From: Limonium bicolor
Lineage: Eukaryota; Streptophyta; Magnoliopsida; Caryophyllales; Plumbaginaceae
Reading direction: 5' to 3'
NCBI GenBank assembly: GCA_023374045.1
Contig: CM041776.1
Location: 119,865,000 to 119,928,999, forward strand
Length of the DNA stretch: 64,000 bases
Within the stretch, counting starts at the first letter, position 1; every line of letters starts with the position of its first letter. The notes under the pieces are model-generated. The model ran no database searches, had not been told where the DNA came from, and saw only the letters and a list, made by a program, of their open reading frames with translations. Made by a program: the position numbers and the translations under genes. Positions 11,641 through 22,080 of the stretch are shown piece after piece.

Positions 11641-13657
11641 TCCAGAACCTTGTTTCTAATTCTCTTTTAACCCCAAACTTCTCCTCATATATCCTAATAT
11701 GTTATAACCCTCATTTGGGCACCTCAATACACCTTAAGGCAACCACTAAACACTTTAAATCACTCACCAACATCCACTTCAATCATTATGCATTTTTCCT
11801 TGTAACCATGCCAACACTTGTAACATTTTCCACTAGGTTTCTAGGTGGTGGTTCATACCTAATGTAACCACTATGCCAAATGTTTCCCCCCACCACTATA
11901 ACATCATCTCCCAAGCATCTTTCACCATCTAAAACTCTTTTATGCATTTACTTAAAGTTCCTTCACACAGCTTATGCTTCCATCCATCAACACATTATTT
12001 CCTTCCTAGTTGTTTACCAACATTTGCCTAAGTCCTAGATACTCAAATACATTCTCTTGATTCTTAAATCCTTCATAGTGATGCCTAAGTCATTATAGCT
12101 CATTAAAACACTTTATCTCACCCCCTTTTTCATCAAGACAACCTCTAAAACTTCCTAGTACTTCCTTAGTCATTAAATCTCCTTAGAACATCTTAAACAC
12201 TTAAGTTCTCCTTTAAATTTTGCCATGGGTTCTCTAGTATATAGTACATCCTAACACTTGGTTTTTCTCCATAAAACAACAATATCACTCAAATTCTCAT
12301 CACAACACCTTAACACACAATTTACACCAAAACTACACCACATTATCATATAGTGCATAAACTTAAATGCTTGGCACTTAGGCCCTTAAATGACAATAAT
12401 CTTAACTACTGAATTTCCATATATTTGCCTTTAACCTGCGAATACACACAACAAGGCTCCCATTGAAATAAATGCTTCTTGTACTTCACCTTGATGTTCT
12501 TAAACTATCTCTTTTTCCTCATTTGCTCCTTAGTCACAAGTTCACAATCATGATCATTGTTTCTCCTAGGTCATATATATACCCTTTTCTAATGTAAACT
12601 CTACACTAAACTCATCACATATCTAAATCCCATTCCCTTAAACAATAAAATGCCTTAAGGTAAGTAATTTACCTTGTTCTTTTACAAGCTGTAAAACTTT
12701 CTTCCTTAGGTTTTTCCCTTGCTCAATATCGGTCCACCAATATATATCTCCTTGCCAATGTTCTAACCAATATCCAATGACTCCAATGAGTACTAGATAA
12801 TACATTCCCTAAGGAACAAACCCTAGGTTAAAAATGTGCTTTAAGGTATAAGGTGATTGTTTTACCTTGGTTTCTCAAGACAGCTTGGATATGAAGCAAG
12901 AAGGACCTCCTCATTCCTTTGAAGAGTAGAAACAAGCTAGAACAAGGCATTAAAATGAAGCCTCATGAGCATACATTTTCGGTCAAGAAGAAAAGTGATG
13001 GAAACCTAGATTTTTCTTACACTTTCTCTACCTTAAGAGAATGGAGAAGCCAATGGAGTCTCCAAACTTGAATTTCCTCCTCTAATGGTGGTTTTGGCTT
13101 GGCACCAATCAAAGCTCTAGAAGTTTTGAAAAGATAGAAAGAGAGAGCTTGAGCTAAATAAGAGGAATATTAATTTGTTTTGATTTTGGAGCTAAAATGA
13201 GTAAGTAGTGTGCAAGGAAGATGAGCTAGCATGGGGTTGTGCTTCACGTTAATGGAGAGGGAGAGAGCAGCTCAAAATCGTGGGAACAAGAGAGAATGAA
13301 GAGGTGAGGAGAGAGGTGAGTAAAATGAGATATTTAAGTATAAAGTAAATAGTTATTTCTACTTTATCCTTTATTTCCTTTCTTATTTGCTCATGTGGCG
13401 ATTCATCACCTTATAAACCGGCGACCCCCCTTTAAATTAGGCTAGTCATGGTCTTGTTTGACCAACTAATAAACTAAATTGACTTATGTTATAAACTAGC
13501 TTAATTATTACTATTCACAAACAAGGCACATTTTGTGAATTTTTTGTTTTCCCATTGATATAGACTTCCAAATGTGATACTATATAGTACACATGTTAAT
13601 TAAAGAGTAATGATGGAAATTTAGCCATTCAAAACTCATTTACAAGGCAATTTTTCA

Positions 13658-13691
13658 AAAATGTGCTTTAAGACTCCTTAAAGCACATTTT
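13658..13691. other. 15-bp perfect hairpin in LTR D
   Basis: AAAATGTGCTTTAAG (13658-13672), loop ACTC, then CTTAAAGCACATTTT (13677-13691). The F LTR has the same hairpin at 46268-46301 with loop AAGT and one G-T pair. The box TGTGCTTTAAG recurs singly elsewhere in these LTRs. Confidence 0.75.
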
Positions 13692-14440
13692 GTGTTTTAA
13701 CTTGTTTTCAAGCTTGGTTTTCTTTGGTAATTGATTTAAATGACCATTAGGATATTACTAAGGTCTTAGAACAATATTTGGGTACTCTCCCAAGTCTCTC
13801 CAAGCTTAGAGCCGTTTTTTGCTTAAACTGCTCTTTTGGTGTTTCCTTATGTTTTCTTTGATTAGAAATGTTTCTTAATGTTCTAAGGCATTATTTAGCC
13901 TCCTTATATCTTAGTTTATCATTTAAACACCATATCTAAGTTTGGGGTATTTCAAAGCCCGTTAAAAACCATGTAGAAGGCAATTACACAAAAAATGTGC
14001 TTTAAAGTGTTTTAGTGCACATTTTGTGTCGCAAGGTGTTTCTGAGCTCTATTTTCTTTGAGAACGGTTTCATTGTGTTCCTTAGATGATAAGTGATCTT
14101 AGGAATCCAATTTTATATAAAATAGAGGGTCATTAGACCTTTAAGGTTTTCTTAGAGCACATTTTTGCCCTTCTTGACCTTGAAGCATGAAATGCTTGTT
14201 CTTTGTGTTGGGTGTTGTCCAACACTTGTAATAGTTTAGTTATGTGTTAATAAGCTTAGGACAAAGTTTTAGGTCCTAAGAAGTTCATTTGAGTATTTAT
14301 TTACCCTAAACAGCCAAAGGGTGCAACATCTTGCTTTGTGTTGACCACTGTTGTTCTCAATTGACTTTTAAAGCATGTTTAAGCCTTATTTAATGTGATT
14401 AGATGTTTAATCCATATTTTATTAGTTTGGGGTATTTCAG

Positions 14441-14460
14441 TCTACCCCCCTTAAAAAGAC
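14441..14460 (-). other. Polypurine tract of B1
   Basis: On the minus strand, TTTTTAAGGGGGGTAGA stands directly against the LTR start TGAAATACCCC. It primes plus-strand DNA synthesis. B2 has the same at 33678-33695. Confidence 0.85.
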
Positions 14461-14899
14461 TTTCGTCCCGAAGTCGCTTAATCAAATAGGTATGTATATT
14501 AATGTATAACTACCCATTATTCCCATAATGTATATCTTTGTGATATATCATTTACACACATCGTATTGTGCTTATATAGAACATAGCCATCACTTTTGTG
14601 GCGTTAGTTCAATCATATATGGATATAGGTGATCCATCAGCACCATTATTTCCTATCAATTCTACAAACCCTGACAACCTCCCCGAGGTGTCCATAACAT
14701 ACCATCGTTCTAAATTCCATATCTAATGATTCATTTCGTATCTAGGCGATACCATATATAATCATTCTACAAGCAATATAAATATTATCAAAGTAATATA
14801 AGAAAAGTACTACACACATGGGTGTAAATACAATATTCAAATAGGTATCTCATAAATACATACATATAAGTGCCCATCACACACCAAACAAACAACAAC

Positions 14900-15049
14900 G
14901 TACGCCCCGCGTACCAAACATAACCAACCAAACCTTGTGTGCCCCGCACACCACCAATTCACTGTATGTCATGCATACGAAACAACCAAATAACAAACCT
15001 CGTATGCCCGCATACCACAAACAACAAAACTTAGTGCACACACGTGCAC
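14900..15049. other. String of five mini-hairpins with varying stems (B1)
   Basis: Five inverted repeats follow each other at 13-28-base gaps: GTACG-ccccg-CGTAC (14900-14914), GTGTG-ccccg-CACAC (14937-14951), GTATG-tcatg-CATAC (14964-14978), GTATG-cccg-CATAC (15002-15015), GTGCAC-acac-GTGCAC (15034-15049). Stem sequences differ but pairing is complete, and loops keep the form CCCCG in three. B2 repeats all five at 34139-34290. Confidence 0.8.
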
Positions 15050-16921
15050 AGCCAAGAGGCTCTACCCCCCTTAAAAAGGTGATGCCCCCGTACCCCACAA
15101 GTATACAACAGCCGCTCAACAAGGAGCGTTGGATACTTGGCTCTCATAGAGTTCTCCAACTCGTGGATATCCTCATATCAGAGAGACGGGTATGACTCTA
15201 GCCCTACCGGGCTCCACAATACATAAAGGTGAGGCACTTAACTATTTGTGCTCTCTCCCAAGTTCGTTCTAATGGGCCCACTCGCTCCGTATGAGGTGCA
15301 GACCCATGAACATAGGCTCAGTTTGCCTTTTCCCATTGCTGTGTATCCTCTCATTTGGATCACTAGCATACATGCGTGTGTCTTTCTCTCACTGATATTC
15401 AGCTTGAGGTAAATATGACATTGGCTATTGTTAGTACTTAGTGCTCTTTGCACTTGTCTTAGTAATATTAAGACGTATCAGCCTGTATATCCCGGAGATA
15501 ACTTTGTCGTCCTTGTCTCCTAGTGGCTTTGTCCGTTCCTAACACACTGTTGTTTGTTCTTTGATACACACTCGAGTTGATATCCATTACATCTTTCTGT
15601 ATTCCCACTAGACTAAATACTACACAGCTGCAATACCAAAACACTCAGTCCTACAGAGTGCAGAGGCGTAACTCTCAACAGCTAATATCTAAAGAGTCAA
15701 ACGATAAGATGACGAATCATCATGTGAGTGGTATATTCCAAGTCCCTGTTCCTTCTCAAGGTAACTGCTATTATACTAGCTTGTCTCTCATCGTTGCGTA
15801 GTCACGCGTTTATGTCCACATCATCTGGTAGATTTCCTCTAGATTGCAAAGTTTGCTCGACCCTTATGAGGATTCTACATATTATTCGTCCATAATGGGT
15901 TTCCATGTTTCTTTCCTTAGTGTTCACGTCCTTGAAAGGTTTCCCTGTCTTTACTCTATACTGTCTACTGCTCTCTGTGTGTTGAAAGTTCTTGATTTCT
16001 CTAGCCCGTTGTTTAACTACGGCTCTTCTCATCCATCTTCGAGGTAATCTGTCTCACTGTTCGTAGTATGGAGTTGACTACTTCTCGTGTTCCTAACACT
16101 CCTTGTCTTCTTGCATGGGGTACCGTACTGATACATTACTACTTACCCACTAACTCATAAATAAGTCTGTCAGGCCCACATGCTCCTATCGGAGTGTGGG
16201 TCGTCTCATGTCTCATTTAGTAAACTGGTAATGTCTGTCACACGTGTATGTGAAGTATTCTGCTGTCAATCTCCCTTTTGATGGATATCCCTTTCCTTGT
16301 TATTTATTAGTTTTGGTTATCGGTCATCTTGTAATAAGTGTTATTGCCCTAGTGGCATCAGTGGTATTCGTGGCATAAGCCGGTGTTATTCAGTTCGGTG
16401 TAAGTAAAATACGTGCTATATTTAGAAAACTTGGTTCTTCTATCGATCTCATTGAGTGCAACACATATTCCTTTTCTCCCTGTTTATCCTGATCATATCT
16501 CATCCATAGTTCATATTCGTTCCCTCATCCGTTTAATTGGATGTACTGCAGATTGCATAATTTCTTGAGCAACTTGGCTCTTCGCTTCCCAACCATCCTC
16601 ACTGACGGTGGTGCATCTACAAAGGGTATGCTTGTCCATAAGGACTAAACATTCATCACTGGTAGTGATTAGCATTAAATGCGGGTATACACTGATGGTA
16701 TTTGGCTAATAAGCCCTGTCTGAAAATTCCCGAATGGTTAAACTGATGTGGTTTACAAATACAGTAGCTGTATAATTTCCTCTGTTTCATAGGTCGGACT
16801 AACGGTCTTCCCAAGGTTGCATAGGTTTCTAATCTTAAAGTTTGTATGAAAAAGTATGAAATTTTTTTTCTGGTATATACATAATAAAAACTAAAAAGTA
16901 GTAGTTGCAGTTGCAGCTGCA

Positions 16922-16999
16922 GCACTTGCTCTGTCAAGTGCGCAAGGCAGATTGAAATTTCAGTGGTTTACTTGTCATAACACTTGCAATAGCAAGTGT
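16922..16999. other. Pair of GCACTTG/CAAGTGC hairpins (B1)
   Basis: GCACTTG (16922-16928) pairs with CAAGTGC (16935-16941). ACACTTGC (16980-16987) pairs with GCAAGTGT (16992-16999) over loop AATA. In B2 the second is GCGCTTGC/GCAAGTGC (36225-36244), where the outer A-T pair has become G-C. E (43792-43811) and F (51119-51138) have one such hairpin each. Confidence 0.7.
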
Positions 17000-17294
17000 G
17001 CCATGCAGGTGGAAATTCTGGTTCAGCAATTACTGATCTCGTTGACTGTGTGTCGTCAAGTATGGCTACATGATAATGTAAGCATTAACATCCTGTTCAT
17101 ATATATAATCCGTCTAGGTTTGAAGCTTATTGGTACTGAGTACACACAACTAATCCCAAAGTCTTACATAATAGGCGAGTGGTCACTAACACACTCCCAC
17201 ATACTTATAACATGTCTCTGTCTAACATCCAAGGTAAGTACATAACACAGTAAGCAAAAGTCTTCCACCAGCGGTCTCATGGAGTTCAGGGTAT

Positions 17295-18695
17295 TCATGC
17301 CCTATCTACTCCCTTGCCTCTCTGAGCTCCAGCATCAGTAGATGTCTGGCCATCCTGACCGCCTCGTGGTACTCCAGATCCTCCAACTGAGGTCTTCTGA
17401 GTATTCCTTGGTGGCCTGTAGTTACGGCTCTCAGGGTTCATCCAGCACTCGAACTCCCGGTGGCCCTCTTTCTTGCAGTACCGGCATTCAACTTTGCGGC
17501 CATTGCAGTCAACCCAAGGATGATCCTTCCCACAACGCTTGCAATAGAAATGGCGCTGGGGCTGTCCGGTGCCTAATGGTAGTGTTTAGTTTAAATTAAA
17601 ATCTGGTGATATAAAGGTTAAGGTCACAAATGAATTTAAGAGGTAGGTGTTCTCACCCTTAGGAGGTGCAGATCTCAGAGGCTGAGCATCTATAGCTGGG
17701 CCGGTCAACAGAAGGGCGGGCTCTTTCCCCTTCGCTCCCTGGTGACCCTGCTGCCCTTTCTTCTGAATGAATTTCCTATTTAAGGTTTCAGGTCAGCATT
17801 CATAAGATATTTAATATGATAAGTAGTTTCGAATGGGACAAGTCCTTACTTTCCCTTCTTCTGGCTATCGCCTGGAGATGCTCCTCCACCCTCAGACTCC
17901 CCCTCAGGGTTCTTTCTCTTCTTGGCCCCGAGAGTCTCTTCCCGAGTCTGGAGCATTAGCTCCGTCCTCGAGGCAGCATCATAACACTCCTAGAATCTCA
18001 TTGGTAAGTTTTCACAACGTTAATCGGTACTGTAGTAAGTAAAGAATTTATGGCTTTCATGTTAATACTTGGATGGTAGTGTAGAGGGTAGCACCCATGG
18101 CCATCTGGATGCGAAACAATAGTCCTCCCCGGAACTTCTCGACCTTCACGGTCTCTGAGTAATCAACACCGGGGATGAAGTCCAGCAGACCAATGAATCG
18201 AGCGTAATACTCATCCACGGTCAGACCTCCCTGAGATAATGTCTCGAACTCATGGCGCTTCTTCTGCTTAAGATGTGTCGGGTAGTACTTCCTCCTCAGC
18301 AACTCGACAAAGGAAGCCCACAAAAAGTCGGGCGTAGCCAGGTGATGGTCCTTGACCAACCTCCACCAAGTGCTGGCTGCATCCTTCAGATGGAAAGCAG
18401 CAATGACAACCTTCTGGTTGGCAGGTACTTGTAAAGCCTCATAGGCCTTCTCATGTTCAACTATGAATCGCTCCAAGGCTACGGGGTCTGGCTCCCCTGA
18501 ATATGTAGGTGGTCGGGTCTCGGTGACTGACTTCAGCCAGTTCTTTTCCCTGGGCTGTGGCGGGTGGGCTGGTGCTCCTCCAATTTGAGTACCCAGCTGT
18601 GCAAGAACAGCAGCAATCGTCTCAGCAACACCTGGAATCACGGGGTCACCGCCTCCACCTCTGCCAGTACCACGCCCTCTAGTTCCACCAGACAT
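17295..18695 (-). pseudogene. Gag of B1 (spliced; nearly intact)
   Basis: The ATG at 18695 begins MSGGTRGRGTGRGGGG. A capsid-like first exon follows to 18069: LERFIVEHEKAYEALQVPA, AAFHLKDAASTWWRLVKDHH, RRKYYPTHLKQKKRHEFETL, GLTVDEYYARFIGLLDFIPG and ending MGATLYTTIQ. A 79-base GT...AG segment (18068-17990) then joins to ECYDAASRTELMLQTREETL with a KKRKNPEG basic patch. Further segments, KKGQQGHQGAKGKEP (about 17760-17660) and the zinc-finger exon (about 17580-17295), are separated by sequence with plausible splice ends. The last exon has C-x2-C-x3-H-x4-C (CKRCGKDHPWVDC) and C-x2-C-x4-H-x4-C (CRYCKKEGHREFEC) fingers and stops at 17295, with no protease following. The join of exons 2 and 3 is not in phase as read, so I cannot call it intact. 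Confidence 0.8.
17990..18068 (-). other. Probable intron in gag of B1
   Basis: On the minus strand, CCATCCAA/GTATTAAC...GATTCTAG/GAGTGTTATGA. B2 has the same 79-base segment (37307-37229) with consensus ends CAG/GTATT and TTCCAG/GAG. Its position relative to the protein matches the 92-base segment in element A. Confidence 0.7.
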
Positions 18696-18894
18696 TTGTA
18701 GTACAGAATGTCACATAAATACTCGGTAATTTACCGTACACAACCAATAGATATTGAATTGCCTTAAGGCTAACCTATCACCCAATTTGCGTTACGGGAC
18801 ACAATATCTTTTAAGACGAATCATCTCGTACCTCACAACCGTTTCTCGTAATTTCCCATGTCCTAAGCTCACTGTCTTAACCTATTTTCTCGTC

Positions 18895-18922
18895 ATCAGA
18901 GCGGTACTCCGCTCTGATACCA
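18895..18922 (-). other. tRNA(iMet) primer site of B1 within a hairpin
   Basis: TGGTATCAGAGC on the minus strand (18922-18911). ATCAGAGCGG (18895-18904) and CCGCTCTGAT (18909-18918) form a 10-bp stem with loop TACT. The LTR starts four bases away at 18927. Confidence 0.9.
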
Positions 18923-20790
18923 CTTTTGTAACACCCCTCTCCACAATCACGTAATAATCTCTCACGTAGCAATAAATAAAACGTCTTACAGCGGAAGAAT
19001 TAATAACAATAACAATACTCACTCAGGTGTCACCGGCCATTACTCGCCCATGCGAGCAACGAAGCCAACTATCTCCAACAACCAACATAAACAAACTGCT
19101 AACTGTCGTGATAACGAGAAAACTCCTATACATCATACTAAATCCATTCTCATAAATATCGACAAGTGAACGTCTACCCAATCCCAAATATACATAACCT
19201 TATCATGTTACAACTCCATGTGCGGTATTTAAAAATAAACTTTAATTACCCTGTTCCCGCACTTCGGCTTCGGCGATCATCAACAACCTGCATGAGTGTA
19301 GTATCAGTGATAGACGTTGAGTATGCCGGGCCTAGACCCTATTGGTCACTTAGTCATTTTAACCATCTTATTATTAGATTGGTTTCATGCTTTTCCATTT
19401 TACAGTTATAAATGATACTGTAATAAACGTGTATAATATACATAATCATCCATAAACATTCAACCATCCATCCAATCCAAAAATTCATTTAATATCACAA
19501 ACCACAATTGTATATCGACGTATCGAATAATTCCAATATAATGTTCATTGTACAATCGTTGTAGCGTACAGTTTCCTTAGTTAATTTACCTTGGCCTTTA
19601 AGGCCCCATCCAACCATGTTTAATTAATATCAGTTGGGCGTCATGTTAAGAAAACCCGATAACCTCTCCATGGACAGTAGTCCTCCCGTCCACACAAAGG
19701 TGCTCATTTCGCCAGAGGTCCGGAGGCCCTGACTATTCTCTTATGTCTCGTAAGGCATCCATATAAAGGCCGTAGCCACCTGACCCACAATCCAATTTGC
19801 GCTCGTTGGGTATAAACCTGGAGCGGAACCCGACCGGGAACCCCTCAGTGATCACAAATGCGTAACCAAGTAGTTCGTAAACTACCGGGGTTCCTCACCT
19901 CAACTCATACCATCTCTCTCTCATAATGTTTAAGATATGCTCTTAGTCTTATGGAGAATAATTATTAATTAGCTGCCCAATGGTCTCACACATACCTAGA
20001 AGTAATCTAGGTCATATTCATATTCGAGATCCATGCTCTAGAGACCGACAATGTCGTGACTCGTCCCTAAGTATTTTACTTAGGTTGCCATATACTCAAT
20101 ATTAATACTATGGTATATATCAAGTAACTGTCATGTTATCACATTAACGTATATGTATGTTTATATAAGTCGATCTATAGTCGACGTAGTGTTAGTCCCG
20201 TAGGACGCTCGTGCATAAATAAATAATGCAGTAACACTTAAACACATACATGTATTCCACACACATAACACACAAGTTATATCAACCAAATTGTTATACC
20301 CAAAATTTCAACCCCCCGGAAGAGAGTCTCTACTAATAGGCTAGTTTGGTCAAGTAGCGAGGGTTCCCAGTTCGATCGAAACATTTCAGAGTACCAGGGA
20401 CAACTTAGTCATCTCCAGGGCGCTTTCGTAATTTTTCAAGGCTCCTAAGCCCCCTATAGGCTTCTCTCTCCTCCAAATAAGGGTCAAATCAGTTCAAAAT
20501 GCTTTGAAATTTTAACCCATGATAGAGGATGACATTTTGGGCATAATGGCGTTGGAATTTCGATTTTTCGAGTTTCCAATAATTTTCTAGCAATTTCTGA
20601 TTGAATCTGGCGAGAAATTAAATTTAAAAATATTCCAATATCCAAAAAATTCGATTCCACTTTAGAAAATTCAGAAATATCATCATTTACCCATGTGTAA
20701 AATTTCATAATCAAATTCCTTTTGGAAGCCCTTGAGCTAAAACGTCGGTAAATCTCGGTTTTTACCGGATTTTTCTATCTTTAAGGAAGC

Positions 20791-20800
20791 CTATATAAGG
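20791..20800 (+). promoter_or_regulatory. TATA box in the C 5' LTR
   Basis: CTATATAAGG at 500 bases into the LTR, repeated in the 3' LTR at 28177-28186. A good match to plant TATA boxes; transcription start itself not determined. Confidence 0.6.
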
Positions 20801-21364
20801 AACCTTATCCCATGATCAAAGGAGAACCTCAAGAACCCTAGACTCTCAAAGAAGGCAGCCATCTCTCTTTCTCCACGTTTTTGAACTCCAGAGCCACAAT
20901 CAAACACCGAATCTCACCAAAATCAACACCAAAACATATTTTTCAACTCCCACAACATCATCAATCATCAAAACCCCACAAAAACACCACCAAAACGTGA
21001 AGAACAGCAAGAACAACCAACAACCAGAAGTTTGGTTCGAAATCCTCTCGGGTCTGCCATCAACAGAGCGCTCGACGAATCCCGGTGTGAAGAATCACCG
21101 TGAATCCGAAGGTAAAACAGGTAGAAATCCTACTTTCCTAACTCTCCACGGTATTATCTGTCTTGCCTCAAAATTTGGGCTCAAACTAACCCCTCTACGC
21201 TTATGTATTACTGTTTGTTTAAGCTTCTGTCCAATAACTTGTTTACCAAGTTTCGTGTTTAATTCGAATTCAAATTGAGAACTTTCAATCACTAACGTCT
21301 TGTACATCTTTCAGGCTACACACCCATAAAATTTGAGCCAAAAACACCTTCGGGAACAGCCTCA

Positions 21365-21640
21365 ACGCCGCCGTCCGAGGGCGGTCCGCACCCACGGACG
21401 TCATGTCCGGGGTCCCGGACTCCCTGTCCGTAAGCTCGGACGCCTACGGACGGCGGCGGGTTTTTTAAATTTTAAAAATTTTAGGTTTTCTAATAATGTC
21501 CGGGCCCACGGACAGCCTGTCCGTGGCCTCGGACTTTACAATTTTCTGTTTTCTGTTTAATTCGACTTTTATTTTCATATTGGTTAACTGGGGTCCGTGG
21601 TCTCGGACATGGGGTCCGTGGCTACGGACGTAAGCAAAAT
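21365..21640. repeat. GTCCG/CGGAC palindrome block in the C 5' LTR
   Basis: Clusters of GTCCG...CGGAC arms occur near 21370-21450, 21498-21537 and 21594-21630 (for example CCACGGACAGCCTGTCCGTGG). The 3' LTR has the same at 28748-29010, but its first cluster has lost about ten bases (CGGACGCCTACGGACGGCGG to CGGACGGCTGCGG). The block lies downstream of the TATA box, so it would be transcribed. Confidence 0.75.
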
Positions 21641-22062
21641 TCGACCTAATCCTGCCTCCGAAACCCTAGTTTAGATAGCTTTTAATTTCACTTTAATTTT
21701 CTGTCAAAAAATGTTAAAAAACACAAAAAAACAGAAGCTCGCGCACTTAGGTTAAAACGACTCGTAATAAGCCGTAAATAACCAAGTAGAGGAAAAACGA
21801 CCTAGGAGGGGTAATGAAAGTAATTTGAACCCTAATTAAGTCGAATATCAAGCCCCCGAACCCAAACTCTCCTTTCCTAATTTGATCTAGGTTAAAATTA
21901 GGTGGCGACTCATAATAGGTTCCAGTGAGCTAGCTTAGGTTTTAATAATTATTGTTATATGACATAGTTATTAATCTTAGGCTATAAGTGGACCTAAAAC
22001 CCGATTAGATCCCAATCAAGTTAATCCACATAGGATAGGGTTTAAAATCGAGGCTCACAGAC

Positions 22063-22080
22063 TGGCGACTCTGCTGGGGA
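22063..22080 (+). other. Primer binding site of element C (tRNA-Arg type)
   Basis: TGGCGACTCTGCTGGGGA, three bases after the LTR. Assignment to tRNA-Arg rests on recollection of Ogre/Tat primer sites and needs comparison with a tRNA set. Confidence 0.65.

Larger units (their letters stand above)
9811..13954 (-). mobile_element. Solo LTR D (F-family relative), target duplication AAGCC
   Basis: It begins TGTAACACCCC at 9811 and ends GGGGTATTTCA at 13954. AAGCC occurs at 9806-9810 and again at 13955-13959. The undisturbed site is visible in the right LTR (about 42991-43008, CCTTTAAGCCCGTTAAAAAC), proving a clean insertion. No internal region or second LTR remains, so the element was lost by LTR-LTR recombination. 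Shared stretches with the F LTR, such as the ACTATATAGTA region and the GGTCGG block at the same relative depth, make D a reverse-oriented relative of F. Confidence 0.9.
7181..14439 (-). repeat. Left (3') LTR of copy B1, interrupted by solo LTR D and by element A
   Basis: Segments 7181-9810 and 13955-14439 align with 40303-43483 of the right LTR. The break at 9810/13955 is solo LTR D; the break at 7180 is element A. The first 2.1 kb or so of this LTR must lie left of the window beyond A. It ends GGGGTATTTCA at 14439, directly followed by the B1 polypurine tract. Apart from the insertions I see only AT-rich noncoding sequence. Confidence 0.85.
14440..18926 (-). mobile_element. Internal region of B1 (gag only; otherwise noncoding)
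   Basis: Bounded by the polypurine tract (left) and primer site (right). Gag fills 18695-17295. The remaining 17294-14461 holds no reverse transcriptase, integrase or protease motif in any frame I read; only short chance ORFs occur. It is nonetheless well conserved with B2 and partly alignable with the internals of E and F. For example, the stretch near 16165-16215 (TCAGGCCCACATGCTCCTAT...) is mirrored in F near 51595-51625. It therefore looks like a conserved noncoding domain. Confidence 0.75.
20292..22059 (+). repeat. 5' LTR of element C
   Basis: Starts TGTTATACCCAAAATTTC and ends CGAGGCTCACA. A TATA box (CTATATAAGG) lies at 20791-20800, so the RNA probably starts about 30 bases later. The downstream part contains the GTCCG/CGGAC palindrome block (21365-21640). 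The short ORFs seen in it differ between the two LTRs only as copies and are not taken as genes. Confidence 0.9.

Noticed and set aside
14877..15195. ORFs across the mini-hairpin string
   Set aside because: Open by composition only; broken differently in B2.
17342..17599. Plus-strand ORF opposite the B1 zinc-finger exon (and 36585-36887)
   Set aside because: Shadow of gag on the other strand.
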